64,000 nucleotides of DNA from Polytrichum commune (lineage: Eukaryota > Streptophyta > Polytrichopsida > Polytrichales > Polytrichaceae): positions 10,691,001 through 10,755,000 of the forward strand of contig OX485807.1 of NCBI GenBank assembly GCA_950295325.1. The letters are read 5' to 3'. Position 1 is the stretch's first letter. Each line of letters starts with the position of its first letter. The position numbers were made by a program, and so were the translations under genes. The notes under the pieces were generated by a model. It was given only the letters and a program-made list of their open reading frames with translations. It made no database searches and was not told the DNA's origin. Positions 1 through 9,539 of the stretch are shown here, one piece after another.

Positions 1-415
1 TGCTTAACTCGTGATTTGATTGGTGCTTTGAGAATTTGTTTATCCTCCACCTTGCATTCTTCCTTGGGCCTTCCCCATTAAGTGGCCATGATGAGGTGGT
101 CCACTTGTGCGCTCCATGTGATCCTCCATTCATCCCAATTCGAATGCACTTGCCTCTTGAGTCACTTTGGTTGTCTCCATCCATTTGTACTAGCCTACTC
201 ACTAACTACTCAATCCAAGTTCTCCTTACCTATCCTCATTCACTCAAATCCTTCCGAAGGTAAAAACACAATAACAACTCACATCCTAACATGGTACTTC
301 TAAGACTAACATTTCACTCTTTTTATATTTTTGTGAAGTAACATGCTACTTCAAAGTGCATCAACTAACGTTTCAAGGGTCTAAGACTAAATGTGGGCAC
401 CCTTTTGGGCTCACA
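1..415 (-). repeat. 3' LTR (partial) of the gypsy element
   Basis: This stretch is the direct repeat of 9110-9524 and ends GGGCTCACA at 415. Only the part nearest the internal region is in the window; by comparison with the 1899-bp right LTR, about 1.48 kb is missing to the left. One substitution separates the visible copies. Confidence 0.95.
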
Positions 416-476
416 TAATTGGCGACCATCGGGGGATGAATCCAAACATCTCTTGCTCCAAGGGTAAGTTGCCTAG
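416..476. other. LTR-internal junction with PBS-like sequence and no polypurine tract
   Basis: For a minus-strand element a purine-rich tract is expected here on the minus strand, just before the 3' LTR. None is visible. Instead the plus strand reads TAATTGGCGACCATCGGGGG directly after the LTR, which resembles a primer-binding site facing the other way and shares its first bases with the true junction at 7603-7625. Confidence 0.5.
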
Positions 477-1571
477 TCAAGCTCGGTACTCCTTACATCT
501 ACTTCCCGATGTACGGGTAGGAAAGAGCTCACCATTCAACGTTTCCAATTGAATTGAATTATTAGGAAAGACCTCATAGACAAGGTAAGGTCCTAACCAT
601 ACCGCATTGAATTTCGCCGGAAATTCAAGCTTTCGTGCGTCTTGAATCATGACCATCATTCCCGGTGTTAGGGCCCTTCTCTTATGTCGTTTGTCGAAAG
701 TAATCTTTCTCCTTCTTTGGATTGCCTCAATATGTTGAGCCGCCATTCTCCTCCCTTCGTCAAGTGCTTCCAAATCGGTTAGTCGATTTCGTAAGGATTG
801 ACTTTCGGTAAGTCTCGTACTCACGGCCACCCTAAGTGACTCGACTTCATATTCGATTGGTAGTGTCGCTTCAAGACCATAGACTAAGGAAAATGGTGTA
901 GCACGCGTAGTTACCTTATAGGTTGTACGGTATGCCCAAAGTGCCGCCGTTAGTTTCGTATCCCAATCCCGCTTCGAGTCTATAACCGTCTTGCGTAGTA
1001 TACTCACCAAAATTCCGTTAACCCTTTCCGTTTGTCCATTGGTTTGTGGGTGGTAGGGAGTAGTCTTCCGGTGATCAATTTTAAATTTCTCTGTCATCTC
1101 TCGAATCAAGTCATTCAAAAAGTGAGTACCCCTATCGCTTACTAGGATCTTCGGCACCCCGAACCGCGAAATTATGTTTTCGTACATAAATGTTGCCGCG
1201 TGTTCCGCCGTGTCGGTCTTCACCGCTTTGGCTTCCGCCCACTTGGTGAGGTACTCGGTTGCCACCACAATATATTTCATTCCTTTTGAAGATTGGAGAT
1301 GGACCTCACCCACATAGTCGATGCCCCATTTTTCGAAAGGAATTAAGGGTAATGATACATGTAAAGGCATCTCCATTCTAAGGTCGTTTCGGGCATACCG
1401 TTGGCAAGCGTCGCATTTCCTTACATAGTCATGGGCGTCCTTAAATAGTGTAGGCCAAAAGTAGCCCGCTCTAAGTACTTTTTGCCCGGTGAGTTGACCT
1501 GAGAAGTGACCGCCGCAAGCGCTATCGTGGCAAGCGATTAAAATCGCTTCAACCTCCGTTTTTGACACGCA
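477..1571 (-). CDS. Pol C-terminal part: integrase
   Basis: This frame encodes a retroviral-type integrase that would insert the element cDNA into chromosomal DNA. A zinc-binding HHCC module lies near the start (CHDSACGGH, then CDAC about residues 52-55). The DDE core follows: D in WGIDYVG (about 84), D in VSDRGTHF (about 145), and E in NGQTERVNG (about 181). A basic C-terminal region follows with no chromodomain that I can recognise. It is in the same frame as the RT-RNase H segment upstream and is separated from it only by a TGA at 1572-1574, so it is the end of pol rather than a separate gene. There is no convincing ATG; the frame opens right after the stop. The TGA lies where an arginine CGA codon would read on, consistent with deamination of a methylated CpG. 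Confidence 0.93.
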   Translation of the reverse strand, partial: CVSKTEVEAILIACHDSACGGHFSGQLTGQKVLRAGYFWPTLFKDAHDYVRKCDACQRYARNDLRMEMPLHVSLPLIPFEKWGIDYVGEVHLQSSKGMKYIVVATEYLTKWAEAKAVKTDTAEHAATFMYENIISRFGVPKILVSDRGTHFLNDLIREMTEKFKIDHRKTTPYHPQTNGQTERVNGILVSILRKTVIDSKRDWDTKLTAALWAYRTTYKVTTRATPFSLVYGLEATLPIEYEVESLRVAVSTRLTESQSLRNRLTDLEALDEGRRMAAQHIEAIQRRRKITFDKRHKRRALTPGMMVMIQDARKLEFPAKFNAVWLGPYLVYEVFPNNSIQLETLNGELFPTRTSGSRCKEYRA

Positions 1572-3668
1572 TCATCGTAAAATACCATCGGACCCCCTTC
1601 TAAACAACCTATGGCCCACTACAACAAATTGCCTACTATTTACCCTCACCTTCCTTCTCTCTTCTTTTGTCCACTCTTTGGACAACTTGTGGGTTGTTAG
1701 AAATTCCACTATGCCCGCATACCACTCCGGTGTAGAAGTGACCACAAAGAGGCTATCATCTACTAACATATCATTTACCGGATTTTTTCCTATCTCCTCC
1801 GACAACCTAGACAAGTGGTCCGCTTGTAAATGCATACGACCCGGTTTATATTCCACCGTGTAGTCGAATTCTTCTAATAACAAAACCCACCTAGCTAACC
1901 TACCACTTAACTCCGCCTTGTTAATTAGATACTTGATAGCCATGTGGTCAACAAAAAATACAACCGGGTTGCACATGAGGTAATGCCTAAACTTTTTAAC
2001 GGAAAACACCATGGCTAGGCACTCCCTCTCCGTTGTAGAGTAGTTTCTTTCGGCGGGGGTCAATTGCTTACTCGCATAAGCTATAGGTTGATCCTTCTCT
2101 TTTTCTCCCGTTGCTTGACAAAGCGCACTCCCTATTGCCACATTACTAGCATCACAATAGACGTGAAAAGGTTTACCCCAATTGGGTGGTATCAACACCG
2201 GATAGGTGCTCAACCTATCCCGCAATTCCTCAAAGGCTTTTTGACAAGCATCCGTCCACTCGAATTTGACATCCTTTTTGAGCAAATGGGTAATGGGCAC
2301 CGCTATCTTTGAAAAATTAGGAATAAGTTCCCGGTACCATCCCACATGTCCTAACAACTTAGAGATCCCCTTGGAATTGGTTGGAGTTGCCAAGTCGCTT
2401 ATGGCCGCAATCTTATCCGGATCGGGTTCTCTACCTTTCTCACTAACAACATAACCCAACAACACTCCCTTATTCACTCCCAAAAATGTCTTATCCGGGT
2501 TCAATGCTAACCTCATCTTCCTACACCTAACCAATGCCTCCCTAACACAATGTAGGTGATCATCCACATTACTTTGTGTGCTAAAATCGTCCACAAAGAC
2601 GGTCATGGATTTGAACAACAAGTCGGTGAAGATATACATTACTAATCGTTGGAAAGTAGCCGGGGCATTACATAACCCAAATGGCATCACTACCCACACA
2701 AAAGTACCCCAAGGTGTAGTAAAAGCCGTTTTATGGATATCTTGGAGGGCTATGGAAATTTGATTATAACCCGCATACCCATCCATAAAGGTATATCGCG
2801 AATGACCTCCAACCTCCTCAAGCAACAAGGTGATAAAAGGTAAGGGGAAGTGATCCTTTTGTGTGCACGAATTCAATTTCCTATAGTCGACACAAACCCT
2901 TAATTTCCCATTTTTTTTCTTTACTAAGACCATAGGAGAAACCCAATCCGTGATTTCCACCGGCTTGATAAACCCGGCCTTCAATAACCTTTCCAATTCC
3001 GCTTTCACCAACAATTGCAATTGAGGATTCATCCTCCTCTCCTTTTGTCTAATTGGCCTCGCCCCCGGAATTAAAGGAATCCGGTGCTGTACCATTTCCC
3101 TAGGAATTCCCTTAAGCTCATCGTAGGACCATGCAAAAGTATCACTAAACTCATCCACCAAATTGCTATACTCCCTAACCTCTTTCTCCCCCAATTTGGA
3201 GCCCATCTTCATTTGTCGGGTTTTTCCATTCTTTAATTTCACATCCACGTACCGCCAATCCGCTTCCGACACATGTGCTTGCTCCTCTTTGTTCCGATAC
3301 CAATCGGAAGGCACATTGGGGTAATCTTTCACATCTTGACCTACAACTATCCCCGTAGACGTGGTCTTGAAATGTAAAGGCTCCTCCAATTTCGATGACT
3401 CAATAATCACATCCTCCTCTTGAGTCCCATCTACATGAATTAAACTAACCTCACCCTCTTCCACGTCATCTACCCAAGGTGTTAACCCACCGCTAACCCA
3501 CTCTTCCTCGGTGAGCACCTCACATGGCTCCAACAATGAGCCCTCTCCTAAACTAACACTAGGAAATTCACTCCCTAAGCCTACTTGGTGAAATGTAACC
3601 ATTACATCAACCTCGGACTCGGGGTACTCCCTTAGCCATTGGGCATAATCCCCATTATCCCCATAATT
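1572..3668 (-). CDS. Pol: reverse transcriptase and RNase H
   Basis: This part of Pol copies element RNA into DNA. Counted from the ATG at 3602, the RT domain spans about residues 190-400, with the first catalytic aspartate in FMDGYAGYNQ (D274) and the FVDD box at 337-340 in place of the commoner YVDD/YIDD. RNase H follows, with YCDAS (D484), TEREC (E525), VDH (D552) and QADHLSRL (D595). The frame is continuous with gag-protease except for one TAA at 3669-3671, and 22 codons of open frame lie between that stop and the ATG at 3602. Expression could therefore be by stop readthrough, or the TAA could be a mutation. It ends at a TGA (1572-1574) before the integrase. Length and domain order fit a normal gypsy pol. 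Confidence 0.95.
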   Translation of the reverse strand, partial: NYGDNGDYAQWLREYPESEVDVMVTFHQVGLGSEFPSVSLGEGSLLEPCEVLTEEEWVSGGLTPWVDDVEEGEVSLIHVDGTQEEDVIIESSKLEEPLHFKTTSTGIVVGQDVKDYPNVPSDWYRNKEEQAHVSEADWRYVDVKLKNGKTRQMKMGSKLGEKEVREYSNLVDEFSDTFAWSYDELKGIPREMVQHRIPLIPGARPIRQKERRMNPQLQLLVKAELERLLKAGFIKPVEITDWVSPMVLVKKKNGKLRVCVDYRKLNSCTQKDHFPLPFITLLLEEVGGHSRYTFMDGYAGYNQISIALQDIHKTAFTTPWGTFVWVVMPFGLCNAPATFQRLVMYIFTDLLFKSMTVFVDDFSTQSNVDDHLHCVREALVRCRKMRLALNPDKTFLGVNKGVLLGYVVSEKGREPDPDKIAAISDLATPTNSKGISKLLGHVGWYRELIPNFSKIAVPITHLLKKDVKFEWTDACQKAFEELRDRLSTYPVLIPPNWGKPFHVYCDASNVAIGSALCQATGEKEKDQPIAYASKQLTPAERNYSTTERECLAMVFSVKKFRHYLMCNPVVFFVDHMAIKYLINKAELSGRLARWVLLLEEFDYTVEYKPGRMHLQADHLSRLSEEIGKNPVNDMLVDDSLFVVTSTPEWYAGIVEFLTTHKLSKEWTKEERRKVRVNSRQFVVVGHRLFRRGSDGILR

Positions 3669-6600
3669 TTAAAAATTAGGACCTAGACTTCCCGAGCCCG
3701 AATCTATAACAACCCTTTGACCTTCGGGATGGACGACTCCCACCAATGCCTTGCCAATCTCATTCTCGTTTAAGTCATCAATTTCCTTCTCCAATGGCAA
3801 ATACATCTCCTTCTTCATCCATCCTTCTAATGAACCAATGGACACTATGACCCTATTACCCTCCGGACCATAAGTGATGGATGGTTTAGGTCCACCCCAA
3901 TTGACCATAGCATTCGCCATCCGCAACCAAGGCCTACCTAGCAAAATGGGGAAGGTGTCCTTGTTGGAGTGCATTTTAATGACATGGAAGGTGACCAAGT
4001 ACTCCTCACCTCCCGTAGTCATTCTACAATCCTTGATCATCCCCAAAGGCGTAGTCGAACTTTGATTTGCCATATTTATGACCAAAGGTGAAGGCCCCGT
4101 GAGTCCAAGTCCCAATTTTTTCATAGTATCCTCCGGTAGTATATTTAGACTACTCCCTCCGTCGACTAGCACATTAGGAACCACCTTATCTACTATAACA
4201 ACTTCTATTTCTATAGCTTTCACGTCTCTTCCACCTTGTGATTGGATCCTAGCGGCTATTTTAGCTTTCACCTTCCTCATCCTCTTGTGTACCGGCATTC
4301 CCTCCTTTAATGTTTTCCTTGCCGTGGGTGAAATTTCCAATAGTTGGCCGAAAGTAATATCCGCCTTGAGTGTACTAAGGTCCGCCCACAAGTCGTACCC
4401 GGTAGATCTTTCCACCTTAGAATTACCCACTACGTCGAATTCGTCTACGGGAACCCCCGGTCCTTCCCATTCACCCACATCGCTATTATCCAAGTCATGT
4501 ACCGCATTAGTCCTCTCCCTATCTTGTAAAATTATATTTTCCCTCTCCACATCCTTAGTAGCTCTTCTAGCTACCCTATCCAACTCGGAGAGATTAATCT
4601 CTTCATCCGAAGAGTAATTTCCTTGCTCTCCTATTCCTACCTCCAACGGGGCATCCCCTCTCCTAGCCCTAGTAGTTACCGCTAGTGCAGGTGCTTCTTC
4701 AACCACACCCTTACCCTTCACTAACTCATATGTAATAGCATTGGTGTGAGGAGGCCATTGACTTTGCTCCTCTCCAATTCTCGTTGGGAGAGGAAGCATG
4801 TCATCACATGTGGCCTCCAACACTCCATCCATGAACCTAACATCTTGGGAGTTAGATGGTCCCGGATCCGTTGGAGGCGCTTGTCTCCCGTTACTACCAT
4901 TAGGTGGAACTCCTTGTCTATTTTGTATTGGAATGTAACCGGTTGTAGTTTGCAAGCCCGCCGGTGGATGAAAAGTTTGCCTAGCATTACTATGGTCATA
5001 GTATAAGTTAGGTGGCCTAAGTTCATTGGCCGGTACTCCTTGTGGCCTAGCACCTCGCATATTATCCCTTGCTTGTTGTTGTGGATTAGCCACCGGGTAA
5101 GGGACATTAATTATTTTGTCCGGTTGGCGACACGTATCCGAGGGATGACTTCCTCCACAATTGCTACAATTAAACTCTTGACCTTCGGACCAACATTGTC
5201 CTTGAGCGTGCCACCTTCCACAAAAGGGATGAAATTCCTTCTTCTCTAAATTTTGGCCACCTTGCCCTCTAGGTTGTGGTCCTCTATTGCTTCCATTTCC
5301 ATAGTGAGGTGGCGCTTGACCTCGTTGATTTTGTTGAGGTGGGTTACCGTTTCCTCTTTGGTCACGGTTTTGTCCACTTCTACAAAATTGACGCGTGTGG
5401 CCCGGTTGGCCACATTGGACACACCATAATCCGGAAGAATGCCTACCCGACTCAACCGGGGGTGGAGGCCCCGGTTGTTGACTCCGGATCATTAATGACA
5501 TTTGATCCGTGAGGCTTTGCATTTGTTTTATCATAGCCTCTTGGAATCCTAGTTGGCTAGCACCTAGTCTTCTCTCAACCTCCTCCAAGTGTGGATCCGT
5601 TCTAGGGGCCGGTAGTGCCAAAAGAGGTGCCGGTTCCCTAACCGCTAAAGGTCGGGGACCGGTGTCCACAATGGCATATGGAATTTGGTTCTCATACTTA
5701 GCGGGTTCTACCGCTACCACCCTAGGGCGTATGGGGATGAATTGTGGGATCAATTCATCCTCCCTTCTCCATAGCCTTTCGTGATCTTTATCCAAGTTTT
5801 CAATATCTCTAGCCGCACGCTTGGCATCCGCCAAGGTCAAGGGATTCCTTTCTAGAACACCCCTAATAGTTCCGGACTTAAAAAACCCTTGAATGAAAAA
5901 TTGCTTTAGCGTGTCGTCGTTGAGCATGGTACCCACAAATCTAGTGCACACTAAATCAAACCTCCTAATGTAAGCCGAAATTTCTTCCTCCCTTCCTTGC
6001 TTCAATGACGACAATGCCCTTAATGCGGTACTTTGACCCACTTCCGGCCTAAATTCGTTAAGAAACTCCCTTTGTAATTGTTCCCATCCCCTAAAATGTC
6101 CCTCGGCATGATCCCGATACCATTCATAGGCTTCCCCCTCTAGAGTGGTAGGAAACCACACTAACCAATAACCCGGGTCGGTTATGAGGAAGCTAGCCAA
6201 CCGTTCGATATACCGTTCCATGTGCCGAGAGGGGTCCTCATCCTTGGTCCCATAAAATTTAGGGAGATGAGATGGCATATCCATCGCCGCTAAATTTTGT
6301 GGAACCACAATTGGTAGGCCTCTTGGCCTAACCAATGGGTCTATTGGAGGTATAGGAGGTATGGGCGGAATTGGGGATATGGGTGGTGGATCCATCCCCC
6401 GTTCCTCGGCCATGGTGACCGGTGAACTATTCAACAATCCCCTATCAACTTCTACCGGGAATTCTTCTCTAAGTGTGTAATTTTCCGAAGAAGTTTCACC
6501 ACTCAATTTGGAGGGAGTGATCTCCTCTTCAAGTTGAGCTCCAAGTTCTAAGGTGTCTAGAATTGACCTAGTCCTAGGTTCGACGTTCAAACAACTCTCT

Positions 6601-6716
6601 ATTCTAACATTATCTTGTTCTAATCTATCACTGATTTTAGAGGACCGCCTCTTTCGAGTAGATTTCTCTAGTCCTACTATCAAACTTGGTTTTTGTGAGC
6701 GAGTCCTACCTTGCAT
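3669..6716 (-). CDS. Gag-protease polyprotein, 1015 residues
   Basis: Gag forms the virus-like particle and the protease cleaves the polyprotein. A Retrotrans_gag-type capsid region lies at about residues 185-300 (FPTTLEGEAYEWY and following). It is followed by a CCHC zinc knuckle at 432-445 (CVQCGQPGHTRQFC) and a second cysteine/histidine cluster at about 517-529 (CSNCGGSHPSDTC). A retropepsin-like aspartic protease lies at about 840-940. Its active site reads VLVDGGSSLNIL, that is DGG where retroviruses have DTG or DSG, and the later FPILLGRPWL motif is typical of plant gypsy proteases. The start at 6716 is the first ATG of the frame and is followed by a basic N-terminus. About 0.9 kb of leader separates it from the LTR. 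Confidence 0.95.
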   Translation of the reverse strand: MQGRTRSQKPSLIVGLEKSTRKRRSSKISDRLEQDNVRIESCLNVEPRTRSILDTLELGAQLEEEITPSKLSGETSSENYTLREEFPVEVDRGLLNSSPVTMAEERGMDPPPISPIPPIPPIPPIDPLVRPRGLPIVVPQNLAAMDMPSHLPKFYGTKDEDPSRHMERYIERLASFLITDPGYWLVWFPTTLEGEAYEWYRDHAEGHFRGWEQLQREFLNEFRPEVGQSTALRALSSLKQGREEEISAYIRRFDLVCTRFVGTMLNDDTLKQFFIQGFFKSGTIRGVLERNPLTLADAKRAARDIENLDKDHERLWRREDELIPQFIPIRPRVVAVEPAKYENQIPYAIVDTGPRPLAVREPAPLLALPAPRTDPHLEEVERRLGASQLGFQEAMIKQMQSLTDQMSLMIRSQQPGPPPPVESGRHSSGLWCVQCGQPGHTRQFCRSGQNRDQRGNGNPPQQNQRGQAPPHYGNGSNRGPQPRGQGGQNLEKKEFHPFCGRWHAQGQCWSEGQEFNCSNCGGSHPSDTCRQPDKIINVPYPVANPQQQARDNMRGARPQGVPANELRPPNLYYDHSNARQTFHPPAGLQTTTGYIPIQNRQGVPPNGSNGRQAPPTDPGPSNSQDVRFMDGVLEATCDDMLPLPTRIGEEQSQWPPHTNAITYELVKGKGVVEEAPALAVTTRARRGDAPLEVGIGEQGNYSSDEEINLSELDRVARRATKDVERENIILQDRERTNAVHDLDNSDVGEWEGPGVPVDEFDVVGNSKVERSTGYDLWADLSTLKADITFGQLLEISPTARKTLKEGMPVHKRMRKVKAKIAARIQSQGGRDVKAIEIEVVIVDKVVPNVLVDGGSSLNILPEDTMKKLGLGLTGPSPLVINMANQSSTTPLGMIKDCRMTTGGEEYLVTFHVIKMHSNKDTFPILLGRPWLRMANAMVNWGGPKPSITYGPEGNRVIVSIGSLEGWMKKEMYLPLEKEIDDLNENEIGKALVGVVHPEGQRVVIDSGSGSLGPNF

Positions 6717-7625
6717 TCCATAAGAATCGATCGACCCTCACTTGACCACACATAATCCTAGCAATTCCCCTCTTAATATTTTCACTTGTCTTGGTGTGGT
6801 TATAATTTTTTTAGGAGGTGAGGAAAAGAACCTGCAAGCCCACTTAGGTGAAAGAATCCCAATAGGGGATAGGCATGTTCATGTTAATTTTTTGGTTAAG
6901 TCGGAGCATCACCTCCGCACCTTCCCGCAAATTAACACTCACCACAATACCGATTGTGAGGGGGTGACCTTCCGAGTAGATTATGTTAAAAGTCGAGGCT
7001 TCACCCTTCAACTTCTCACACCATCCACAATTCGGGAATTACCCTCTACAACGGATAACAACAATCACGAGTACAAAAGGCATTCCTTAATTAGTTAATG
7101 AGTTCACTTTGAAGAAATAAACATACCTTGAGCAATCGCATCCCCCTGTGAGTTAGCACTCCCCTCAATCGTGACTCAATGTAACAACACCATAAACTTT
7201 GTGAAATATTAATTTAATCTAGAGCATGAAATGACAACTCCCAAAACTTTGAGACTCACCCCGAGGTGAGTGTCAAAGTTCAATGTCCTAAGGTGAATTT
7301 ACCCTCTAATGTTTTAATGAGCTACTCGGTTATAGGTTCCTTTTAAGTTCTTAGCAAATCCCCAAAAAGGTTGAGGACGTACCTTCGCCGCGCTCCTTCC
7401 TCAAAAATGAATTTGCGTAATTGACAATGCAATTCATTCCAAGGAATAGTTGAAATACAATGAATTCAAATGTAACCCAAAGAGAGAATACTTACCGAGT
7501 TTCGGGTGCTCCTTCCCTTCTCTCAAGTTTGTGTCTCCAATTTTTCCTAGTTGCCTCCAAGTCTCCTAGTCGCCTCCAAGTCTTGTAACTACCTTCCGCT
7601 TCGCTCCCGGCGGACGCACCAATTA
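6717..7625 (-). other. Untranslated leader of the gypsy element
   Basis: This is the stretch between 5' LTR and gag. It probably holds packaging signals, but none can be named. A 118-codon plus-strand frame at 6742-7098 resembles nothing recognised and is judged chance. Confidence 0.6.
7603..7621 (-). promoter_or_regulatory. Primer-binding site for a tRNA primer
   Basis: Four bases inside the 5' LTR, the minus strand reads TGGTGCGTCCGCCGGGAGC. The leading TGG pairs with the CCA end of a tRNA, and the position is standard for minus-strand priming. It resembles but does not equal the tRNA-Asp type site known from some plant gypsy elements; the tRNA is not certain. Confidence 0.65.
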
Positions 7626-9524
7626 TGTGAGGCCAAACCCCCCACCCTTAAGCGTCCGTAGTCCGAGTAGTGGGTTTGGGCTCACATTCCTCCGCGGTAT
7701 TGGATTTGGACTTGGATGAGTCCATAGTGCAAGGTTCACCCTTCAAGTGGTCTTGGATTTAACTTTGGTCTTTGTTTCCTTTGTCTTGCCATCGCGAGAG
7801 TGCTCCACATTCTCCATTAATTTGTGCACGTGGTTTATTTTTAAAGAGAGGATGCAAGTGTTAAAAAAAACACTATTCTCTATAGTCAATCTCAAATACA
7901 TTTACTTGTGAAAGCCACCATAACACTAACTAGCATAATGTAACTAACTACTTGTCTATGAGCTAATTAGGTAGGCTATCTACTAAGCTCCTTCATGAAC
8001 CCATCTCTTTACTTTCTAATTACATAAACCTAGCTCCTTCATAAACCCAGCTCCTTCATAAACCCAGCTCCTTCATAAACCCAGCTTCTTAGCTTCTAAC
8101 TAAACAAACCCAGCTCCTTCATAAACCCAGCTCCTTCATGAACCCAGCTCCTTAGCTTCTAACTAAACAAACCCAGGTCCTTCATGAACCCAGCTTCTTA
8201 GCTTCTAACTAAACAAACCCAGCTCCTTCATAAACCCAGCTCCTTCATGAACCCAGCTTCTTAGCTTCTAACTAAACAAACCCAGCTCCTTCATAAACCC
8301 AGCTCCTTCATGAACCCACAACTTTGTAGTTGTAATCCCCAACTACCTCACTAATTATTCAAGCCCTTAACTAATCTTCCTACCTAATTTCCCTAATTCT
8401 ACTAACAACCCCTTTCTAATCACACAATTCTTCTCTAATCCTAAAATCCTAAAATCCTAGAGAGGAGAGGGGGAGAGAGAATTTCCTAACTTCACTAAGA
8501 CTAACTAATCCACACAAGTATATTTTTGCACTCATCACAACATCAAGTGCTCAACTCTTAAACATGGAACTTGCAACCACGTGTATTCAAAACATGAACT
8601 TAAAGTACCACAAATTGGAATTATGAATTAACTTTAAAATCCTTCACGTCAACACTAATTCTACCAAGAGGTCAAGCCCTCTTCAAGGCTAACAAGCCTT
8701 GGCTCTCAAACTAAAAACTAAGCACACACATGTGCTCCAATATGGCTTCCCACACCCACACTTATAACTCGTGGGGTGCCTTGGAGCACAAAGGAAAGAG
8801 AGGATGAGTGAGGGAAGAATGAGGGATTATATAGTAAGCTTGAGGGGGTGAGCACCCTCAAGGCTCACGATAAGCCCTTGAGATTTCCTCCTACTTAGTA
8901 GGCGCCAATCCTATCTTCTAAGCCTTCCTCCCTCAAATGATCAACAAGGATCCTAATTCGAACATTTAACTAGCCTTGGCTTTCTACCTACCACACTTTA
9001 CCAAACTTGGGATGCTTCAACCCAAACTTAGCCTCCTTCGCTTTCCGCCGCCATAACTTTCTCCCCTTACTTTCCCAAATCGTCGCTCACCACTTAATTC
9101 AAACCACGATGCTTAACTCGTGATTTGATTGGTGCTTTGAGAATTTGCTTATCCTCCACCTTGCATTCTTCCTTGGGCCTTCCCCATTAAGTGGCCATGA
9201 TGAGGTGGTCCACTTGTGCGCTCCATGTGATCCTCCATTCATCCCAATTCGAATGCACTTGCCTCTTGAGTCACTTTGGTTGTCTCCATCCATTTGTACT
9301 AGCCTACTCACTAACTACTCAATCCAAGTTCTCCTTACCTATCCTCATTCACTCAAATCCTTCCGAAGGTAAAAACACAATAACAACTCACATCCTAACA
9401 TGGTACTTCTAAGACTAACATTTCACTCTTTTTATATTTTTGTGAAGTAACATGCTACTTCAAAGTGCATCAACTAACGTTTCAAGGGTCTAAGACTAAA
9501 TGTGGGCACCCTTTTGGGCTCACA
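7626..9524 (-). repeat. 5' LTR of the gypsy element, 1899 bp
   Basis: It starts TGTGAGGCC on the plus strand and ends GGGCTCACA. Beyond 9524 the sequence turns into an unrelated C-rich stretch, which fixes the border. Near 7640-7680 is a CCACCCTTA...GTAGTCCG block that also marks the same end of the other LTRs in the window. The LTR would carry promoter and polyadenylation signals; none is assigned here. Confidence 0.93.
8028..8325. repeat. Tandem repeats inside the LTR
   Basis: A 17-bp word ACCCAGCTCCTTCATAA is repeated many times, interrupted at intervals by GCTTCTAACTAAACAA, giving a higher-order unit of about 60 bp. The array lies within the 5' LTR. Confidence 0.9.
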
Positions 9525-9539
9525 CCCCCCCTCCCCTTG

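Larger units (their letters stand above)
1..9524 (-). mobile_element. Ty3/gypsy LTR retrotransposon, young, 3' LTR cut by window start
   Basis: The element reads right to left: 5' LTR (7626-9524), primer-binding site, leader, gag-protease, RT-RNase H, integrase, 3' LTR (1-415). Domain order (PR-RT-RH-INT) is that of Ty3/gypsy, and the RT motif FMDGYAGYNQ is of the type I associate with the Athila/Tat branch. I see no second RNase H and no envelope-like ORF. Positions 1-415 and 9110-9524 align end to end with one difference (T at 39, C at 9148), so the insertion is recent. The LTR ends are TG/CA with a short TGTGAG/CTCACA inversion. The target duplication cannot be tested because the left end lies outside the window. 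Two in-frame stops interrupt gag-pol, so this copy is probably not autonomous. Confidence 0.96.

Noticed and set aside
4078-4617. 179-codon plus-strand frame
   Set aside because: Antisense to the gag-protease frame, whose domains are clear.
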